Both the position numbers and the translations under genes were made by a program. A DNA stretch of 64,000 bases from Oegoconia quadripuncta (taxonomy: Eukaryota > Arthropoda > Insecta > Lepidoptera > Autostichidae), in the NCBI GenBank assembly GCA_949316235.1, contig OX438758.1:9395731-9459730 (forward strand). The letters run 5' to 3'. This document shows, in pieces, positions 22,920-34,640 of this stretch. The notes under the pieces were generated by a model, which searched no databases, had not been told where the DNA came from, and saw nothing but the letters and a program-made list of their open reading frames with translations. Each line of letters opens with the position of its first letter. Positions within the stretch are counted from its first letter, which is position 1.

Positions 22920-23138
22920 GACGGCTATTGACGTGGTGGAATAATGACCCTGTCAGCGTAACCAACGGTTGCGAGTTCGAATACCGCGAGGGGTAAATGT
23001 TTGTGTGATGAATACGAACATTAATTCCCGAGTCACGGATGTTTATTTAAGTATTTATTTATGTATGTTTATCTGTTATCTAGAATCCATCAGCTTTGCT
23101 TAATTTGGGACTAGATAATTGGTATGTCTGAAATATTT
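22920..23138 (+). mobile_element. SINE family A copy, diverged
   Basis: Carries 'gaccctgtcagcgtaaccaa', B box 'gagttcgaatacc' (two differences from a good B box), the tttgtgtgatgaatacgaac body and a degraded end. Confidence 0.8.
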
Positions 23139-23139
23139 A

Positions 23140-23480
23140 ATTATTATAAAAAAATACAGTTAAATGTATGGCAAGGGATGACGGATTAGTGAAACACAAA
23201 TCATATTTAGAATTTGCCTTGTTCACAATCACACACACACACATAAGCACAAATACTAAATCACACTTCCGATACTTCGACTTCTAATTAATTCATATTC
23301 TGTGCCACTGGAAGGTAGTTGATGCACAGCACAGCAAAGATCCTCCCTTTTTAAGTATCGGCTGTAATATTACATCATAACATATACCTACAAATTGTAA
23401 GCTTAATATAATAGTAACTACTTAACACCATACTCATTTTCTGGTAAATTTTATGTAAAGTGTAAAAGTTTATGGTCTTT
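23140..23480. other. AT-rich stretch with a short (AC)n run
   Basis: An (AC)6-type run lies near 23231-23243. Nothing else was recognised. Confidence 0.5.
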
Positions 23481-23483
23481 TTT

Positions 23484-23578
23484 CCTGCACAACGTGTTAG
23501 CACTTGACCTTAATCCCACCTGATGTTAAGTGAGATGGTGGTGGAAGCATTCTGACCCGGAAACCCCATCTTATTTAT
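23484..23578 (-). mobile_element. SINE family C, 3'-end fragment
   Basis: Antisense 'cttgaccttaatcccacctg', 'atgttaagtgagatgg' and 'ctgacccggaaaccccatct'. Confidence 0.65.
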
Positions 23579-23699
23579 TGATTATGTTACGTTAAAACTA
23601 ATTTTTGTGACAATTTATTGAAAATAAATAATTTAATATATAATAATTACCTACCTATAATGTAAATTATTATGTCTTTATAAAAATATATCTTATAGT

Positions 23700-23960
23700 C
23701 AAAATACGCCGTCCAACTCGCTTCGAAGAGGCATAGTGCCTAGTACGCTAGCGTCATTGCCCCGCTGAATGCATAAGCTCAGCTGCTGAGGAAAGTAGGC
23801 GCAAGCTCTCAGAGGCGTGGACAAGTGTAATGGAGAAATCTTATACAAATTCAGCAGCGGTTCCAGCTCTTGCGTTCCAGACAAATTGCGTCCCCTACCC
23901 AAGGTGCACCACAAGCACCAGTACACTTCTGGCTTCATCGGGTCTTTTCCCGTTGGCTTT
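23700..23960 (-). mobile_element. Probable retroelement C-terminal relic
   Basis: The minus strand has an open frame of 79 codons (23938 to 23699) with CIQRGNDASVLGTMPL near its end. Its GC content is well above its surroundings, and it is followed by (ATT)-rich DNA on its upstream side. The composition and the QRGN-xx-SVLGT block suggest a mobile-element polyprotein end. This is low-certainty recognition, and a cellular gene relic is not excluded. Confidence 0.35.
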
Positions 23961-24019
23961 CAATAATATAATTATTATTATAACTTTCAAAATATTCACA
24001 TTGGCTCTTTTATTATAGT

Positions 24020-24620
24020 ATCAAGTAGTTATCATGATTTATGTCCAAGTATGCCTTTGAATCCGGGTACTATAAATTAAGTAGGAAGTCTACGATTCCG
24101 CGACTATTATGTTACCTGAATACCTTAAAATTATGATCATTGAAATAAATTCCATTCCTGCTAAAATAAATCGCATTGAATATAACTCTATTCTCTTCGA
24201 AATAAAGCTTCCAATTATCATTAGATTGAAAGTATACTACGATGAGCAAATAACAAAGACTTTGTATTAATTATAGATAATGTGTCGTAAATCATGTTAC
24301 GTATCCTTTCTAAATTTATTACTTTATTGTGGCAGTTAAAGTGCTCGTAAAGGTTTGAGTGTCTGCCTTGACTACACGAACTGCCCCGTGAAATATTCTA
24401 ACAACAATACGGAAATTTTAATTTCGCTAAATCCATGAATTCTAAAGTTCACAATTGTCAGTTATTATTTAATTGGTTATGTTATTTTGATGAATAATAC
24501 GTAATGTAATACAGCTTCTTAAATACTTTTAAAGTGTCTTTATGGCATAATATTAGATATAACGCAAACCCATTGTAAAAACAGATGGGACTCTTCATTA
24601 GAGAATTGAGTCAACTGGCT
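24020..24620. other. AT-rich stretch, nothing recognised
   Basis: No repeat or gene recognised. Confidence 0.5.
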
Positions 24621-24625
24621 GAATG

Positions 24626-24935
24626 TTTTTTTTATGCCCAACGGGTTAGTACTTGACCTCAATCACACCTGATGTTAAGTGAAGATGAGGTCGGCTGTGG
24701 ACCCCAACACATTTGGGGGACTGGCTATCTTATCTCTGACAACCGGAGCACAACAATGCTATAATATTGCTGCTTGGCGGGAGCTTTAGATAAGATGGTG
24801 GTAGCTAGCCAGGCGGACATTTAAAATGCCCTACCATCAACCAAACCGAGTACTTAAACATGTACCCCTTAGGGGGTCGAACCTCCTCCTTCGAAACGTA
24901 AACCCAATGTTATTTACATTGAGCCACGGAGGCGG
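24626..24935 (-). mobile_element. SINE family C, near-complete
   Basis: Poly-T then tatgcccaacgggttagtac at the left end. The right end is gagccacggaggcgg, and the B-box region reads 'gggtcgaacctcctc' on the plus strand, so it is mutated. Confidence 0.85.
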
Positions 24936-24939
24936 ATAT

Positions 24940-26352
24940 ACATGCATGTGCATTCGGAGGCATGTGTAGCAAACCGGCGTTGGAGAAAACGAGTTCTGGG
25001 TGGAGACCACGTATCAGCAAACATACGGAACGTCCACCTGTTAGTTTGATGGTGCTACAATCTGCGCCATGCAGCTGATAGTAATTGGAAACAGAAATCA
25101 ATTCAGACCGTACCGTCCCTTTCGCAAAATGGCCTAAGTGCTCAATATAACCTGAAACTTTTTCTTGAGCAGTCTTGTAGAGATGTATGTTCAGCAGTAC
25201 ACTGAGATGGCTGGTTATTTCAATTTCAATTTCAATTTTTATTTGGGAAACTTACAGTACATTATAAAACACTAAATAAAGTAGTTATAGATAAGATCAT
25301 AGACCAAATTGTTTCCACAGATAGGTAGGTAAATATTAAGTATGAATGGTGTACACAGAGAAGGAATTAAGAGAAGAGAGTATATGAAACATATATATGG
25401 TTTGTGTTTTAGTATTAAACATATTATGGCTGATTATATAAGAAAAGAAAAATGATCCTGTGGGTTTCTTGCTCCGCTTCTTTTCCCACAGATGATTTCC
25501 CTTTCCGAAACGGTGGTACTCGTAGCTTGGACATACTGACTGACCGAAAAATGCTTAAACTCCGTTTTTATTTCCAATAGATTTAAATTGACATTCAACA
25601 AATGATATCATGTATCTTACGTTGAAATAAATGCTTGAAGTTTGAAGTTTGATACAATTTAATATGTTAAGATCGTCCATGACTAGGTATTTTAACGACT
25701 CTATTGTTAAACAAGTCTAACAAGGCGGCATACCTACAAAAGATTTTCTCGTAACAGTTTGGTAGTTCTGCGACTATTGCAGGCTTGATTATAAAAAAAT
25801 CTATTGTGTCTCGTAATCTCATTGAGTCTCAAAGAAGGATATATATTTTTGAAGCCTTCTTATCGCGTTCACGGGCAAAAAACTTCTCTAGACGTTGTAA
25901 CGATAACACTTCTAATGTGTCCGGTGATGTGTCCTTGAATGTATTAATAATCATCGATGTAATTACATGTTATTATGTAGCTAGTAAATCATTATTAACA
26001 CTCAATAATCATGCACTAAACTATTGCATCCTTGGCAAAACAAGTAACCGTTATTGTTTGTACGCAACTTCACAATCGATCCTCTAAGGCTGTCGTTGGC
26101 GTTCTAGTTTTTAGATGGTCTGCGCACAGCCATATAAGGTTGTGCGTGCACAGTGGGATTTCTTGCAAAACCAAGCCTGATTGTCGACTGACGTTAGAGA
26201 AATGTACCAATGGATGAGGTTTTATACGGAAAAATTTTCACGATGTTAGAAGGTAGTTACGATTGGATGATCATACGGCACGAATAATATTATTGTTCGG
26301 CCATTAGGTTGTTACTATAAATGAATTTTTATATCATTATAATATAATTTAA
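24940..26352. other. AT-rich stretch with a TTCAAT run and LINE-like end
   Basis: At 25214-25245 a (TTCAAT)n run precedes 'tttttatttgggaaactta', which looks like a reversed LINE end. A 100-codon frame at 25785-26087 has no recognisable features. Confidence 0.45.
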
Positions 26353-26490
26353 CTCTTCTTTAATTAGTCTGGGGCCCAAGATAGCAATAGAGACATGTAG
26401 GGCACCGTCTACCTTCAGTAGGCGCCGTGCAGAGTACCACTGTTGATCCTGACCTACAGGAGTTGCAGTGGGAGGAGTGTGGATGTGGGT
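26353..26490 (-). mobile_element. Unidentified coding repeat K, copy 1
   Basis: On the minus strand an open frame contains QDQQWYSARRLLKVDGAL, then AILGPRLIKE. The copy at 56081-56222 gives QDQQWYSTRRLLKVDGAL, then ATLDPRLIKE. The two DNA copies differ at roughly one base in ten, but no stop or frameshift separates the frames. The element is about 130 bp and could be the end of a larger mobile gene. I do not recognise the protein. Confidence 0.55.
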
Positions 26491-26824
26491 AATATATATT
26501 AATGAATAGGATTCTGTGGACAGAAGTAATCTTGGTCAGCTGACTCTAAAAAGAGCCGATTGCACATTTTATTATATTCTTAAAAACAGGATGCGTTGGG
26601 AGGTTCTGTAGGAGCAGATCCAGCCACCGATGAGAGTCAGAATCCTTTGGCCGTCTTCTTCGTTCTGTAGAACTGGTGAATTCATTGCCCGGTTTGGACT
26701 ACAAGGATATAGACTCCGACTAATTCCTACCCCATAACCTACTTTAAATGTAGCGTTCTAAAACAACTATCGTCATATTAACTAAATAATACGACTATAA
26801 AGACACCAGTATTCGGCGAATCTA

Positions 26825-27008
26825 ACTAAGATTATAAATGCGAAAATTTAGATACCTATTTGTTTGTTGCACAATCAGCGGCGAAACGGGAACGGATTTG
26901 GATGAAATTTGGTATGTAGTAAGAACATACCCTGGATTAAAACAACGGATATTTTTTATCCCGATAAATTGATTAGTTCCCGCGGGATAAACAAATTAAA
27001 CATATATT
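26825..27008 (-). mobile_element. RTE-type 3' tail, family F
   Basis: Antisense copy: 'tttgttgcacaatcagcggc', 'ataccctggattaaaacaac' and 'ttagttcccgcgggataaac'. It ends exactly where the next SINE starts. Confidence 0.7.
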
Positions 27009-27009
27009 T

Positions 27010-27230
27010 GATGACCGTCTGGTGTAGTGGATAGTGACCCTGTCAGCAAAACCAACGGTTGCGGGTTCGAATCCCGCGACGGGTAAATTGTTTGTGTGAT
27101 GAATACATATTCCCGAGTCATGGATGTTTATATAAATATTTATGTATGTTTATCCGTTATCTAGCATCCATAGTAGAAGCTTTGCTTAGTTTGGGACTAG
27201 ATGATTGGTGTAAGCATCCAAAATATTTAT
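27010..27230 (+). mobile_element. SINE family A, near-complete
   Basis: Head gatgaccgtctggtgtagtgg, B box ggttcgaatcc (about 27064), body and the 'agctttgcttagtttgggac' end. It lies directly against the family F tail, so it probably inserted into it. Confidence 0.87.
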
Positions 27231-27232
27231 TA

Positions 27233-27958
27233 TTTATATATCAGCGATAAAGTTATTCTACGCATATAAAATTTTCTAAAGACCTCTGGAAATTATTTCT
27301 GTAAACTCCATAATTGCTTCCGTCCTTTAAACATAGGATAATCCAAGGATATTATTTTAAGATGTTGTGGAGCAAAACGCAAATTAGAGACCTTCCGAGG
27401 ACTTGTTGTAAAATTGGGTACTTAGACAAATACAATCTACCTATCAAAACTAATCAAAGAAATAATATTATTAACACATCTGTAAGATCAACTTGAAAAT
27501 CATAAAATAATCAATTACAATACTTAAGAGATAATAATAAAAAATAAAATAACTCCATAATAGATTAACTTAATTATACCCAATCAAATGTCAGCGTTAA
27601 GCCAACATACTGAAAAAGTCGGTAACTATTTTTTATAGTTTTGTTAACCCAAGTGATGCAAAGATGCAGTTTATTACTGAATGCCGCATCAAATCATTTC
27701 TTCTGCACGGGTACACATCCGCGGCGCTCGTCTAATGGGCTTATTAGAATTACGATTCGTTTCTAATGCGAGGGAAACCGGCGGGCTATCCGCGTCTCGC
27801 TCGAGTTTTGTAACACCTTGCCTAGTCCGGTGATACTTGCCTTTTAAAATTGCAAATAAGGATGTTGATACATACCTAGTGTATGTGTTAGTGTGGACGA
27901 ATATAATCTTTTTTCTCCGTTTTTATTTCGCCGTTTTTATTTTCATCAATAACATAAA

Positions 27959-27960
<2 letters not shown>
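27233..27960. other. AT-rich stretch, nothing recognised
   Basis: No repeat or gene recognised. Confidence 0.5.
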
Positions 27961-27961
<1 letters not shown>

Positions 27962-28037
<76 letters not shown>

Positions 28038-28048
28038 GCACGCACACA
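27962..28048. repeat. (CA)n microsatellite
   Basis: About 87 bp of CA dinucleotide repeats, interrupted near the right end by ACGC units. The reading frame of TH repeats on the plus strand is a by-product. Confidence 0.98.
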
Positions 28049-28049
28049 C

Positions 28050-28600
28050 CTAATATTAAGAGTTGTTTAAAATTATACTACCACTTAGTATCTAATCTAT
28101 TAATAATTACAATGTTTACCTATGCTTAGTGGAAGGGCAAGATTTTCTGGCACAGGTATCCTTATACCTAAAAGGAAATCTTAACAATACGTTGCATGTG
28201 ATTCCTAAAGGAAGAAATAAACATTTTTCATTTCATTTTTCATTTCATCAATAACATTAGAAAATTTTATAGCTTTGTTACTAGAGAAATTCTTGTTCCT
28301 TGAATTTGTGCTTCTCTAAATATTGTTAGTGTTGCAATTTATGTATTCTTAGTTGGATTCTACACAGAGTTTTGAGAGTAGCCACTTCTATGAGATTAAG
28401 TAGGTTCTCTCACGATATTATAGGATTGTAAAACATATAGGAAGAAATATATTACTTTAACAGTAAATACTTTATCTTCGTATGTTCGTTGAATATAAGT
28501 ACTGTCTAGGATACGTCTTTATCAGCTTTTGTTATACACGTTGCGCGGTGTAGTGTATAAATTTGCCCCATTATTTAAGAGCATGGGTGAAATATTTGTC
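28050..28600. other. AT-rich stretch, nothing recognised
   Basis: Only a TTTCATTTCA-type run near 28230 was noted. Confidence 0.5.
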
Positions 28601-28602
28601 GT

Positions 28603-28745
28603 TCCTTTTTTAAAAATGACTAGACACGAGTTCGACCACAATCTCACCTGATGGAAAGCGACGATGCGGATGCAGATGAAGCACGCAATCTCATTAGATG
28701 CCTATTCACCCTACTCTTGATGACCCCAAGCATATAGGATTCATA
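28603..28745 (-). mobile_element. LINE family P, 3' fragment
   Basis: Antisense 'cacaatctcacctgatggaa' and 'gaagcacgcaatctcattag' match the UTR and C-terminal area of family P. There is no open frame. Confidence 0.5.
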
Positions 28746-29037
28746 ATGAGTAGTCTGACAAAGTATACTTACTTCAGATGTTATTATATTATAATTACCC
28801 ATGAATAGTTACTGCTTACAAAGTGAATTTTACTAAATATATATTAACTATTGAATTCGTTTCCATATATGGAAAGTAGACAAATAAAGGGCATATTTAT
28901 GAAAATGTCACTTTATGTCTTTGTAAACGTAATTTTGAACTTAAATTATTACCAATAATTTAAAAATGTCTAGGTACCTTACATTTTACGTTATTAATTT
29001 ACGTTCTAATTAGAATAAGATAAAAATGTGTAATAAA

Positions 29038-29285
29038 TTAACCGCCTCCGTGGTTCAATGTAAACAACATTGGGTTTACGATTCGGAGGTCGCGGGTTCG
29101 ATCTCCAGCGGGGTACATATTTAGTACTCGGTTTGGTTGGTGATAGGACATATTAAATCTCCGCCTGGCTAGCTAGCACCATCTTATCTAAATCTGCCGC
29201 CAAACAGCAATGTTAATAGCATTGTTGTGTTCCAATTGTCAGAGATAAGAAAGCCAGTCTGCTACGACCTTTGGCCTCATTTTTA
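29038..29285 (+). mobile_element. SINE family C copy, 3'-truncated
   Basis: Head ttaaccgcctccgtggttca, B box gggttcgatctcc, body to cagagataagaaagccagtc, then degraded. Confidence 0.82.
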
Positions 29286-29746
29286 AATGTTCTGCTGTGT
29301 CTAAAAGACTACTACCACAGGTGCAGAAGATTAATATTAGTCGTGACATAATCTATGGTAAATAAAAGCTCTTTGTTATTGCCTGTGCTAATATTAAGTT
29401 GTTTGTAATCACGGATATTATAATGGTCTATTGTATGGAAACAATAAGGAAAACACTATATATGGCGCGATCTATCATATATCTTAGAAGATATAGGATC
29501 AGTGTAATTGTTTCTCGATTATTGTTGAAGTAGAGGTGGCGTATTTGCATAAAGAATTTAAATCACCCATAGTGTTTATGTTAATTTAAACATTTGAGTG
29601 CGACTATTTATAATTGCATGAGATCAACCTATTTCCTCCGGAGGTGCCATGTGTCCAGTAATTGTGTTTGATGGTTCTAAGTTTCGTGGCGCAGTCGCAT
29701 TCCCTATTTGTTTTCGTTTATTGAAGTTAACCAATGACTGACGCCG

Positions 29747-29880
29747 CCACTCAATCAATCAATCAAATACGCTTTATTGTTTAAATAAGGAAGGTACATT
29801 TAAATATCTTATAGAAACTACAAATTAGGCGGCCTTATCGCTAACAGCGATCTCTTCCAGGCAAACCTATCATCACGGAA
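29747..29880 (-). mobile_element. LINE 3' end (GCGATCTCTTCCAGGCAAAC type)
   Basis: Starts with (ATCA)n, then 'aatacgctttattgttt', then 'ggcggccttatcgctaacag' and 'cgatctcttccaggcaaacc'. The 77-codon minus frame over it ends in UTR-derived codons and is not a gene. Confidence 0.5.
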
Positions 29881-30012
29881 TTCAATACGAGTATTCAAGT
29901 GGGTTAGCACAAATAATTTCTTAATTGTTAAGTACATCTGAAAGTTCTGCATATTGAAATCAAAAAGTGTTATCTTATAGGTATGCAAAACACTCCTTCG
30001 ATGCTTCGGAGG

Positions 30013-30345
30013 ATTTTTTTTATGCACAACGGGTTTGCTCTTGACCTTCACACCTGATGTTAAGTGAAGATAAGGACGAAGGTGGAAATGTACTGATCCG
30101 GAAACCCCATCTTATTTGGGAGACTGGCTATCTTATCTCTGACAACCGGAACACAACAATGCCATTAACATTGCTGCTTGGCGGCAGATTTAGATAAGAT
30201 GGTGGTAGCTAGCCAGGCGGACATTTAAAGTGCCCTACCACCAACCAAACCGAGTACTTAAATATGTACCCCGCTGGGGATCGAACCCGCGACCTCCGAA
30301 ACGTAAACCCAATGTTGTTTACATTGAGCCACGCAGGCGGCTTAA
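30013..30345 (-). mobile_element. SINE family C, complete
   Basis: Poly-T and tatgcacaacgggtttgct on the left, head at the right ending gagccacgcaggcgg, B box ggggatcgaacccgc intact on the minus strand. Confidence 0.88.
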
Positions 30346-30900
30346 CCAAAGTTCTGCTTCATTTTTTATGAAACGAAAAGACGCTGTACTAACGTTGCGT
30401 TTTTAAACAAAACGCGTGTGAACAAACTTTAAGGCACAGTAACTGTAAGGCCTATATTGAATACATGCGTTCCTTTTGATGTATAATACCAATAAGTTTA
30501 AAACGTTTAATAATCGCCGTTAAAGCGGTAACTATTATTGTTAAACCATTTCTCTCGCTTCGCATAACTATAACGCGGCTAGAGTGCGGAGTTAGTTCGT
30601 TCATCACTGACAGACGAACTGACTGACATTATATTTACACGCAGTAGGACGTCCGCAACAATTAATATTACAATAGTGTAATGGACATACTGGTTTATAG
30701 AGGTATATAAACGTGTAATTTGTAGCGAGTTTGTTATGATATATGAATTTGTTGACGTAACATAAAATACCAATTACAATTTATTCATCACAGATAACTA
30801 TAAATTGGAAATTTGGAGAATCCTTAGAAAACAAATGATTATATTATCTATAGATAGACGAAATCAACTATGCCAAAAGTCTTCAAATACATTAAAAAAT
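30346..30900. other. AT-rich stretch, nothing recognised
   Basis: No repeat or gene recognised. Confidence 0.5.
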
Positions 30901-30901
30901 A

Positions 30902-31132
30902 TAAAGGGTGAAATGTAATTCGTGTAATTCCTGTCTACTGGTGACCCCGCTCTTGATTACGAACACCTTTCCACTAGAAACCATCGCCGAATTCGGCCGA
31001 AATTGTTGAATTTCCATACTAAGGGTTGTTTCATAATGGTTTACTTTATTCCTTGGGGAACGTTGTTCGTACCTAAACAAGAGTGGCGTCACCGGTTAAT
31101 GGGAATTACACGAATTTCTAATTCACCCTGTA
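30902..31132. mobile_element. MITE-like element with about 60-bp inverted repeats
   Basis: The left end, from aagggtgaaatg with attcgtgtaattcc, ggtgacc and gctcttg, pairs with the right end, whose reverse complement reads cagggtgaatta, attcgtgtaattccc, ggtgacgcc and actcttg. TA dinucleotides flank both ends, fitting a Tc1/mariner-type target site. It is about 230 bp and non-coding. Confidence 0.75.
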
Positions 31133-31319
31133 TACAGACTTCATGACAGGAGGAGGTTCCTGTTATGAAATCGGTCTTCTTTTGAACTCTTTCTCAGCAA
31201 ATTTTACGTATTTACGTAAAAAATTTACGTATAATATATGTAAGTATAATGTAGAACAAAGCAAACTGACTTTATTTATGCTTTATGTTATTTATTATTT
31301 ATTAGGCTTTTATTATTCT

Positions 31320-31500
31320 TCTTCTTCTTTTCGTGTCGAGGCAAGTTTCAAATTTTATTGGACCAGAACTTAGCCACTCTAACAGCACTGTCTGTGGCGT
31401 TAAGGAGGTCGTCAAAGGTGCAGCTGTCAGGACACGCGGGGCAGGACAATACGTGAGCCATTGTCTGTGGGGAGACTCCGCACTCGCATCGATCACATTA
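31320..31500 (-). mobile_element. Zinc-knuckle LINE C-terminus
   Basis: The minus strand reads CDRCECGVSPQTMAHVLSC followed by PACPDSCTFDDLLNAT and AVRVAKFWSN, then a stop. The CxC...H...C arrangement is the C-terminal zinc knuckle of several Jockey- or R1-type LINE proteins. The end of the element, (GAA/CTT)n-like DNA, lies at 31313-31330. It is 5'-truncated at about 31500, where a family C SINE begins 20 bp on. Confidence 0.65.
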
Positions 31501-31522
31501 AATCGATTATATGATCTTAATT

Positions 31523-31851
31523 AAATCGCCTCCGTGGCTCAAACAACATTGGGTTTACGTTTCGGAGGGCACGAGTACGATCCCCAGCGGGGTACATATT
31601 TTTAGTACTCGGTTTGGTTTGTGGTAGGGCATATTAAATGTCCTCCTAGCTAGCTACCACCATCTTATCTAAATCTGCCGCCAAACAGCAATGTAAATAG
31701 CATTGTTGTGTTCCGGTTGTCAGAGATAAGACAGCCAGTCCCCCATATAAGATAAGTTTCCGGGTAGTACGCTACCACCTTCGATCTCATCTTCACTTAA
31801 CATCAGGTGTGATTGAGGTCAAGTGCTAACCCGTTGTGGATAAAAAAAAAT
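31523..31851 (+). mobile_element. SINE family C, near-complete
   Basis: Head atcgcctccgtggctcaaac (6 bp shorter than usual), B-box region 'gagtacgatcccc', full body and the 'acccgttgtggataaaaaa' end. Confidence 0.87.
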
Positions 31852-31854
31852 TAA

Positions 31855-32335
31855 ACAATGGCTCACAAAACCGTTTGATGTGTTTGTCTGTGTGCTCGAG
31901 TCTCACAAAAAGCTATCTTACCTTGTAACAATTTTGGCGTAGTTTCGTCGTCGTCCTGTAATATTTATACGTCTGTGGTCTAACCCTACACGATCATGCG
32001 CACCGCAATCTAAGGGTCGTGGGAAACAATGTCTCAATCATCATAATGCGCTGCACCTGTCCACTCATCGACTATCTGTCGTACTCGTGATAGTTGAAGC
32101 TACTATGAGTTCTCGAAACGAACCCGCTCAAGTTTGATACTCGAACAAAAAGTGGATATGCATAGATAGAACTATATTGAATAGACAGGGGTCATGGTGA
32201 TTGCTCCGGGAACAAAATGCTAATTAATTATTAGGTAGGTACCCATGAAGAAATAGAATCAACTATTACTATATGCATTAGAGAAGAAAGAATTCAAGTG
32301 AGAGTTTAAGTGTAGTAGAATATGGAGCATACGTT
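31855..32335. other. AT-rich stretch, nothing recognised
   Basis: No repeat or gene recognised. Confidence 0.5.
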
Positions 32336-32337
32336 GA

Positions 32338-32565
32338 TCATGTCACGACTATTATCCCAAATGGGCTGGTCAGAGATATCCCAAACATTAGCGTTTGGAT
32401 GTTCAAAAGTTTTGAAATATACTGAAATGCACACATATCAGATCAGCCCACCGCCGTTAAATCGTGCCAATCTGTATAACGTTTTTAGTGTAAAGTCCCT
32501 TAGTAACCTTTGACAATACCCACGTGAAGAGACGGTTTGGTTCCATTCTTCCACACAAGAACAGC
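32338..32565 (+). mobile_element. Dispersed element family G
   Basis: 'ttatcccaaatgggctggtc', 'agatatcccaaacattagcg', 'actgaaatgcacacatat' and 'agtgtaaagtcccttagt' in the same order as the copy at 3505. Confidence 0.7.
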
Positions 32566-32582
32566 TCTACGTTTTATTAAAG

Positions 32583-32818
32583 ACTAGCTTTCCTCCCGCG
32601 ACTCCGTCCGCGTGGAAGATTTTATCAAAATACAAACAACAAACTTTCATCCCCTATTTTATCCCCTTGGGGGAGAATTTATCAAAATCCTTTCTTAGCG
32701 GATGCCTACGTCATAACATATACCTGCATGCCAAATTTCTGCCCGATCCGTCCAGTGGTTTGGGCTGGGCGTTGATAGATCACTATGTCAGTCACCTTTG
32801 AGTTATATATATTTAGAT
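32583..32818 (+). mobile_element. RTE-type 3' tail, subfamily F2, copy 1
   Basis: Starts 'actagctttcctcccgcgac' and ends 'tcacctttgagttatatata'. It is nearly identical over about 235 bp to the copy at 56337, differing at only a handful of positions, which indicates recent spread. Confidence 0.75.
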
Positions 32819-32884
32819 GATAGATTATTTTATTTCATTTCGAAGTATATGGAAGTAAAAGTATATTGGAATAAATAAGTACCT

Positions 32885-32960
32885 TTTCTTATAAACCGGG
32901 TTATAACTTGACCTCAATTATATTTGATGTTAAGTTAAAATATAACTATGAATGATGGTA
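32885..32960 (-). mobile_element. SINE family C fragment, very degraded
   Basis: 'gttataacttgacctcaatt' and 'tttgatgttaagtt' resemble the family C 3' end. Confidence 0.35.
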
Positions 32961-32964
32961 AATT

Positions 32965-34635
32965 TAAAAAAAATTAAAGAAATTATCGAAATATTTTCAC
33001 GTTTCACAATTCAAATCATGCGAGTGACGCATTGCCTGTCAGATACTTTTAATTGTGATAATTAATTGGTCCAAGACATCTCAAAAGATATGAATAACAT
33101 ACAAATTTCAACATTATGACGTACGAAATAAGATTTTGATTAATGAATGACAAATATAAAACACAAAACACATTTTTTATGGGAAGAAGAACGATGGTAT
33201 TTCAACTTTATGTTGTGATGTAAAAAGATGAAAAATTGAGAAGCCTCGCCTATACATAAAACCGGCTGTCCCTTTACCTGTTATGAGATGATAATTTTGT
33301 CGTCTTTTGTTTTAGATTTATCACAAAGACACCTTTGTGGAAGGCGGGACTTGATAGTAAATGTTATAAATTATAAGGCGCCTCAACTTGGCAGTTTTAT
33401 CAAACGTTAGAACTATTTAGATTTAAGTCGGTGTTTATCATTTAAAACACTATTATAGACCAGTAAAATATGATAATAATCAACAAAAGCCATATTCTAT
33501 AGTATTCATATACAAACAACTTCTATTTATTCTATATTCTATGATTTTTGAAAATTCACGAAAAAAATTATTCGTCTCCTCATTACGTGATTTGCTAAAG
33601 GTAATTGCTATATAATTAACTAATAGGAGAATACCAAAAAAAAGAGATTAAAGAAACAGTTATTATCATTGAATCTAAATTAAACAAGAAGAATTTTGTG
33701 TCCTGCCCCTGTAGCGTGACATCGTTTGTCGCGCGCCACGTAGGAGTAAGAGTAGAATAGTTTTATATGTCGTCCAAGCGCGTGAGCAGGACAAATATTA
33801 TGTCGCGCGACATAAACGTTTATTGCGCCTGTAATGCTATTAGTGCTGCAGATTTTCCGCCATTTGTAAACAGTTTTACGTCTCTGCAACCAATTCTGGT
33901 GGAAATTTCTAGGACAGCAGATGATAACTCTCTCTGGGTGAAGAAATAATTATATTAAATACGCTATTTATTTGGGAAGCGTTTCATTTCGTATTTGCGC
34001 TTGCAAATTTTTTCTTTTATGTGAAAAGATAAAGCTTTGATTTGGTGAATGGAGAAAAGGCCTATACCTAGCAGTGGGTAGGAGTGGGCTGAGATTGATT
34101 TATTTATTGATGAAAATCTCAATTTCTTATTATAGTCCTTTGACATATTTATTATACAAGGCAAGTACAAATACGAGCTTAGCTTAAAAGAGTTTTCTAC
34201 TAGCAAACCTTATAAATATCTTCAATCTAATAGTGTTTCGTTGATTTCTTATATTATTTTTCATAAATTGCGGTGTTGTAATGAAAGATGTTCTCTCATT
34301 AGATAACCTACTTCACAATATTTGCTATTTATTTATTTATTTATTTGGAAGACCAACAGCATTTGTAATAACTTAGACAGTATGTAACAACAGTATTGGA
34401 AGACATTTGACTTGTATTATTACTCACCCCATCTAAATCTCACCAATAGACTATAGGCCTGTCATTCGCCTCGCCATATTTCGACTCGCCATATTTTTGG
34501 CACTTTACTTGTACCTATATTACGTATTATATTAATTCTGTGCCTATATTCATTTAAAATTTTATTACAATAAAACAAAAGCAATAGAGTTAAGTGGTAT
34601 ATTACTTTTATAAATTTTAGATATTATGTTACGTA
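32965..34635. other. AT-rich stretch with minor relics
   Basis: The segment at 34045-34085 (aaggcctatacctagcagtg) is a LINE-tail fragment. A (TTTA)n run lies at about 34324-34345. The 33690-33960 segment has short frames on both strands rich in 'gtcgcgcgac'-like words, with no recognisable domain. Confidence 0.4.
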
Positions 34636-34640
34636 TTAGT

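Noticed and set aside
27837..28070. 77-codon frame with Thr-His repeats
   Set aside because: It is the translation of the (CA)n microsatellite.
33690..33949. Frames on both strands near 33.7-33.9 kb
   Set aside because: Short (60-69 codons), mutually overlapping, without a domain or splice context. Left as unassigned DNA.
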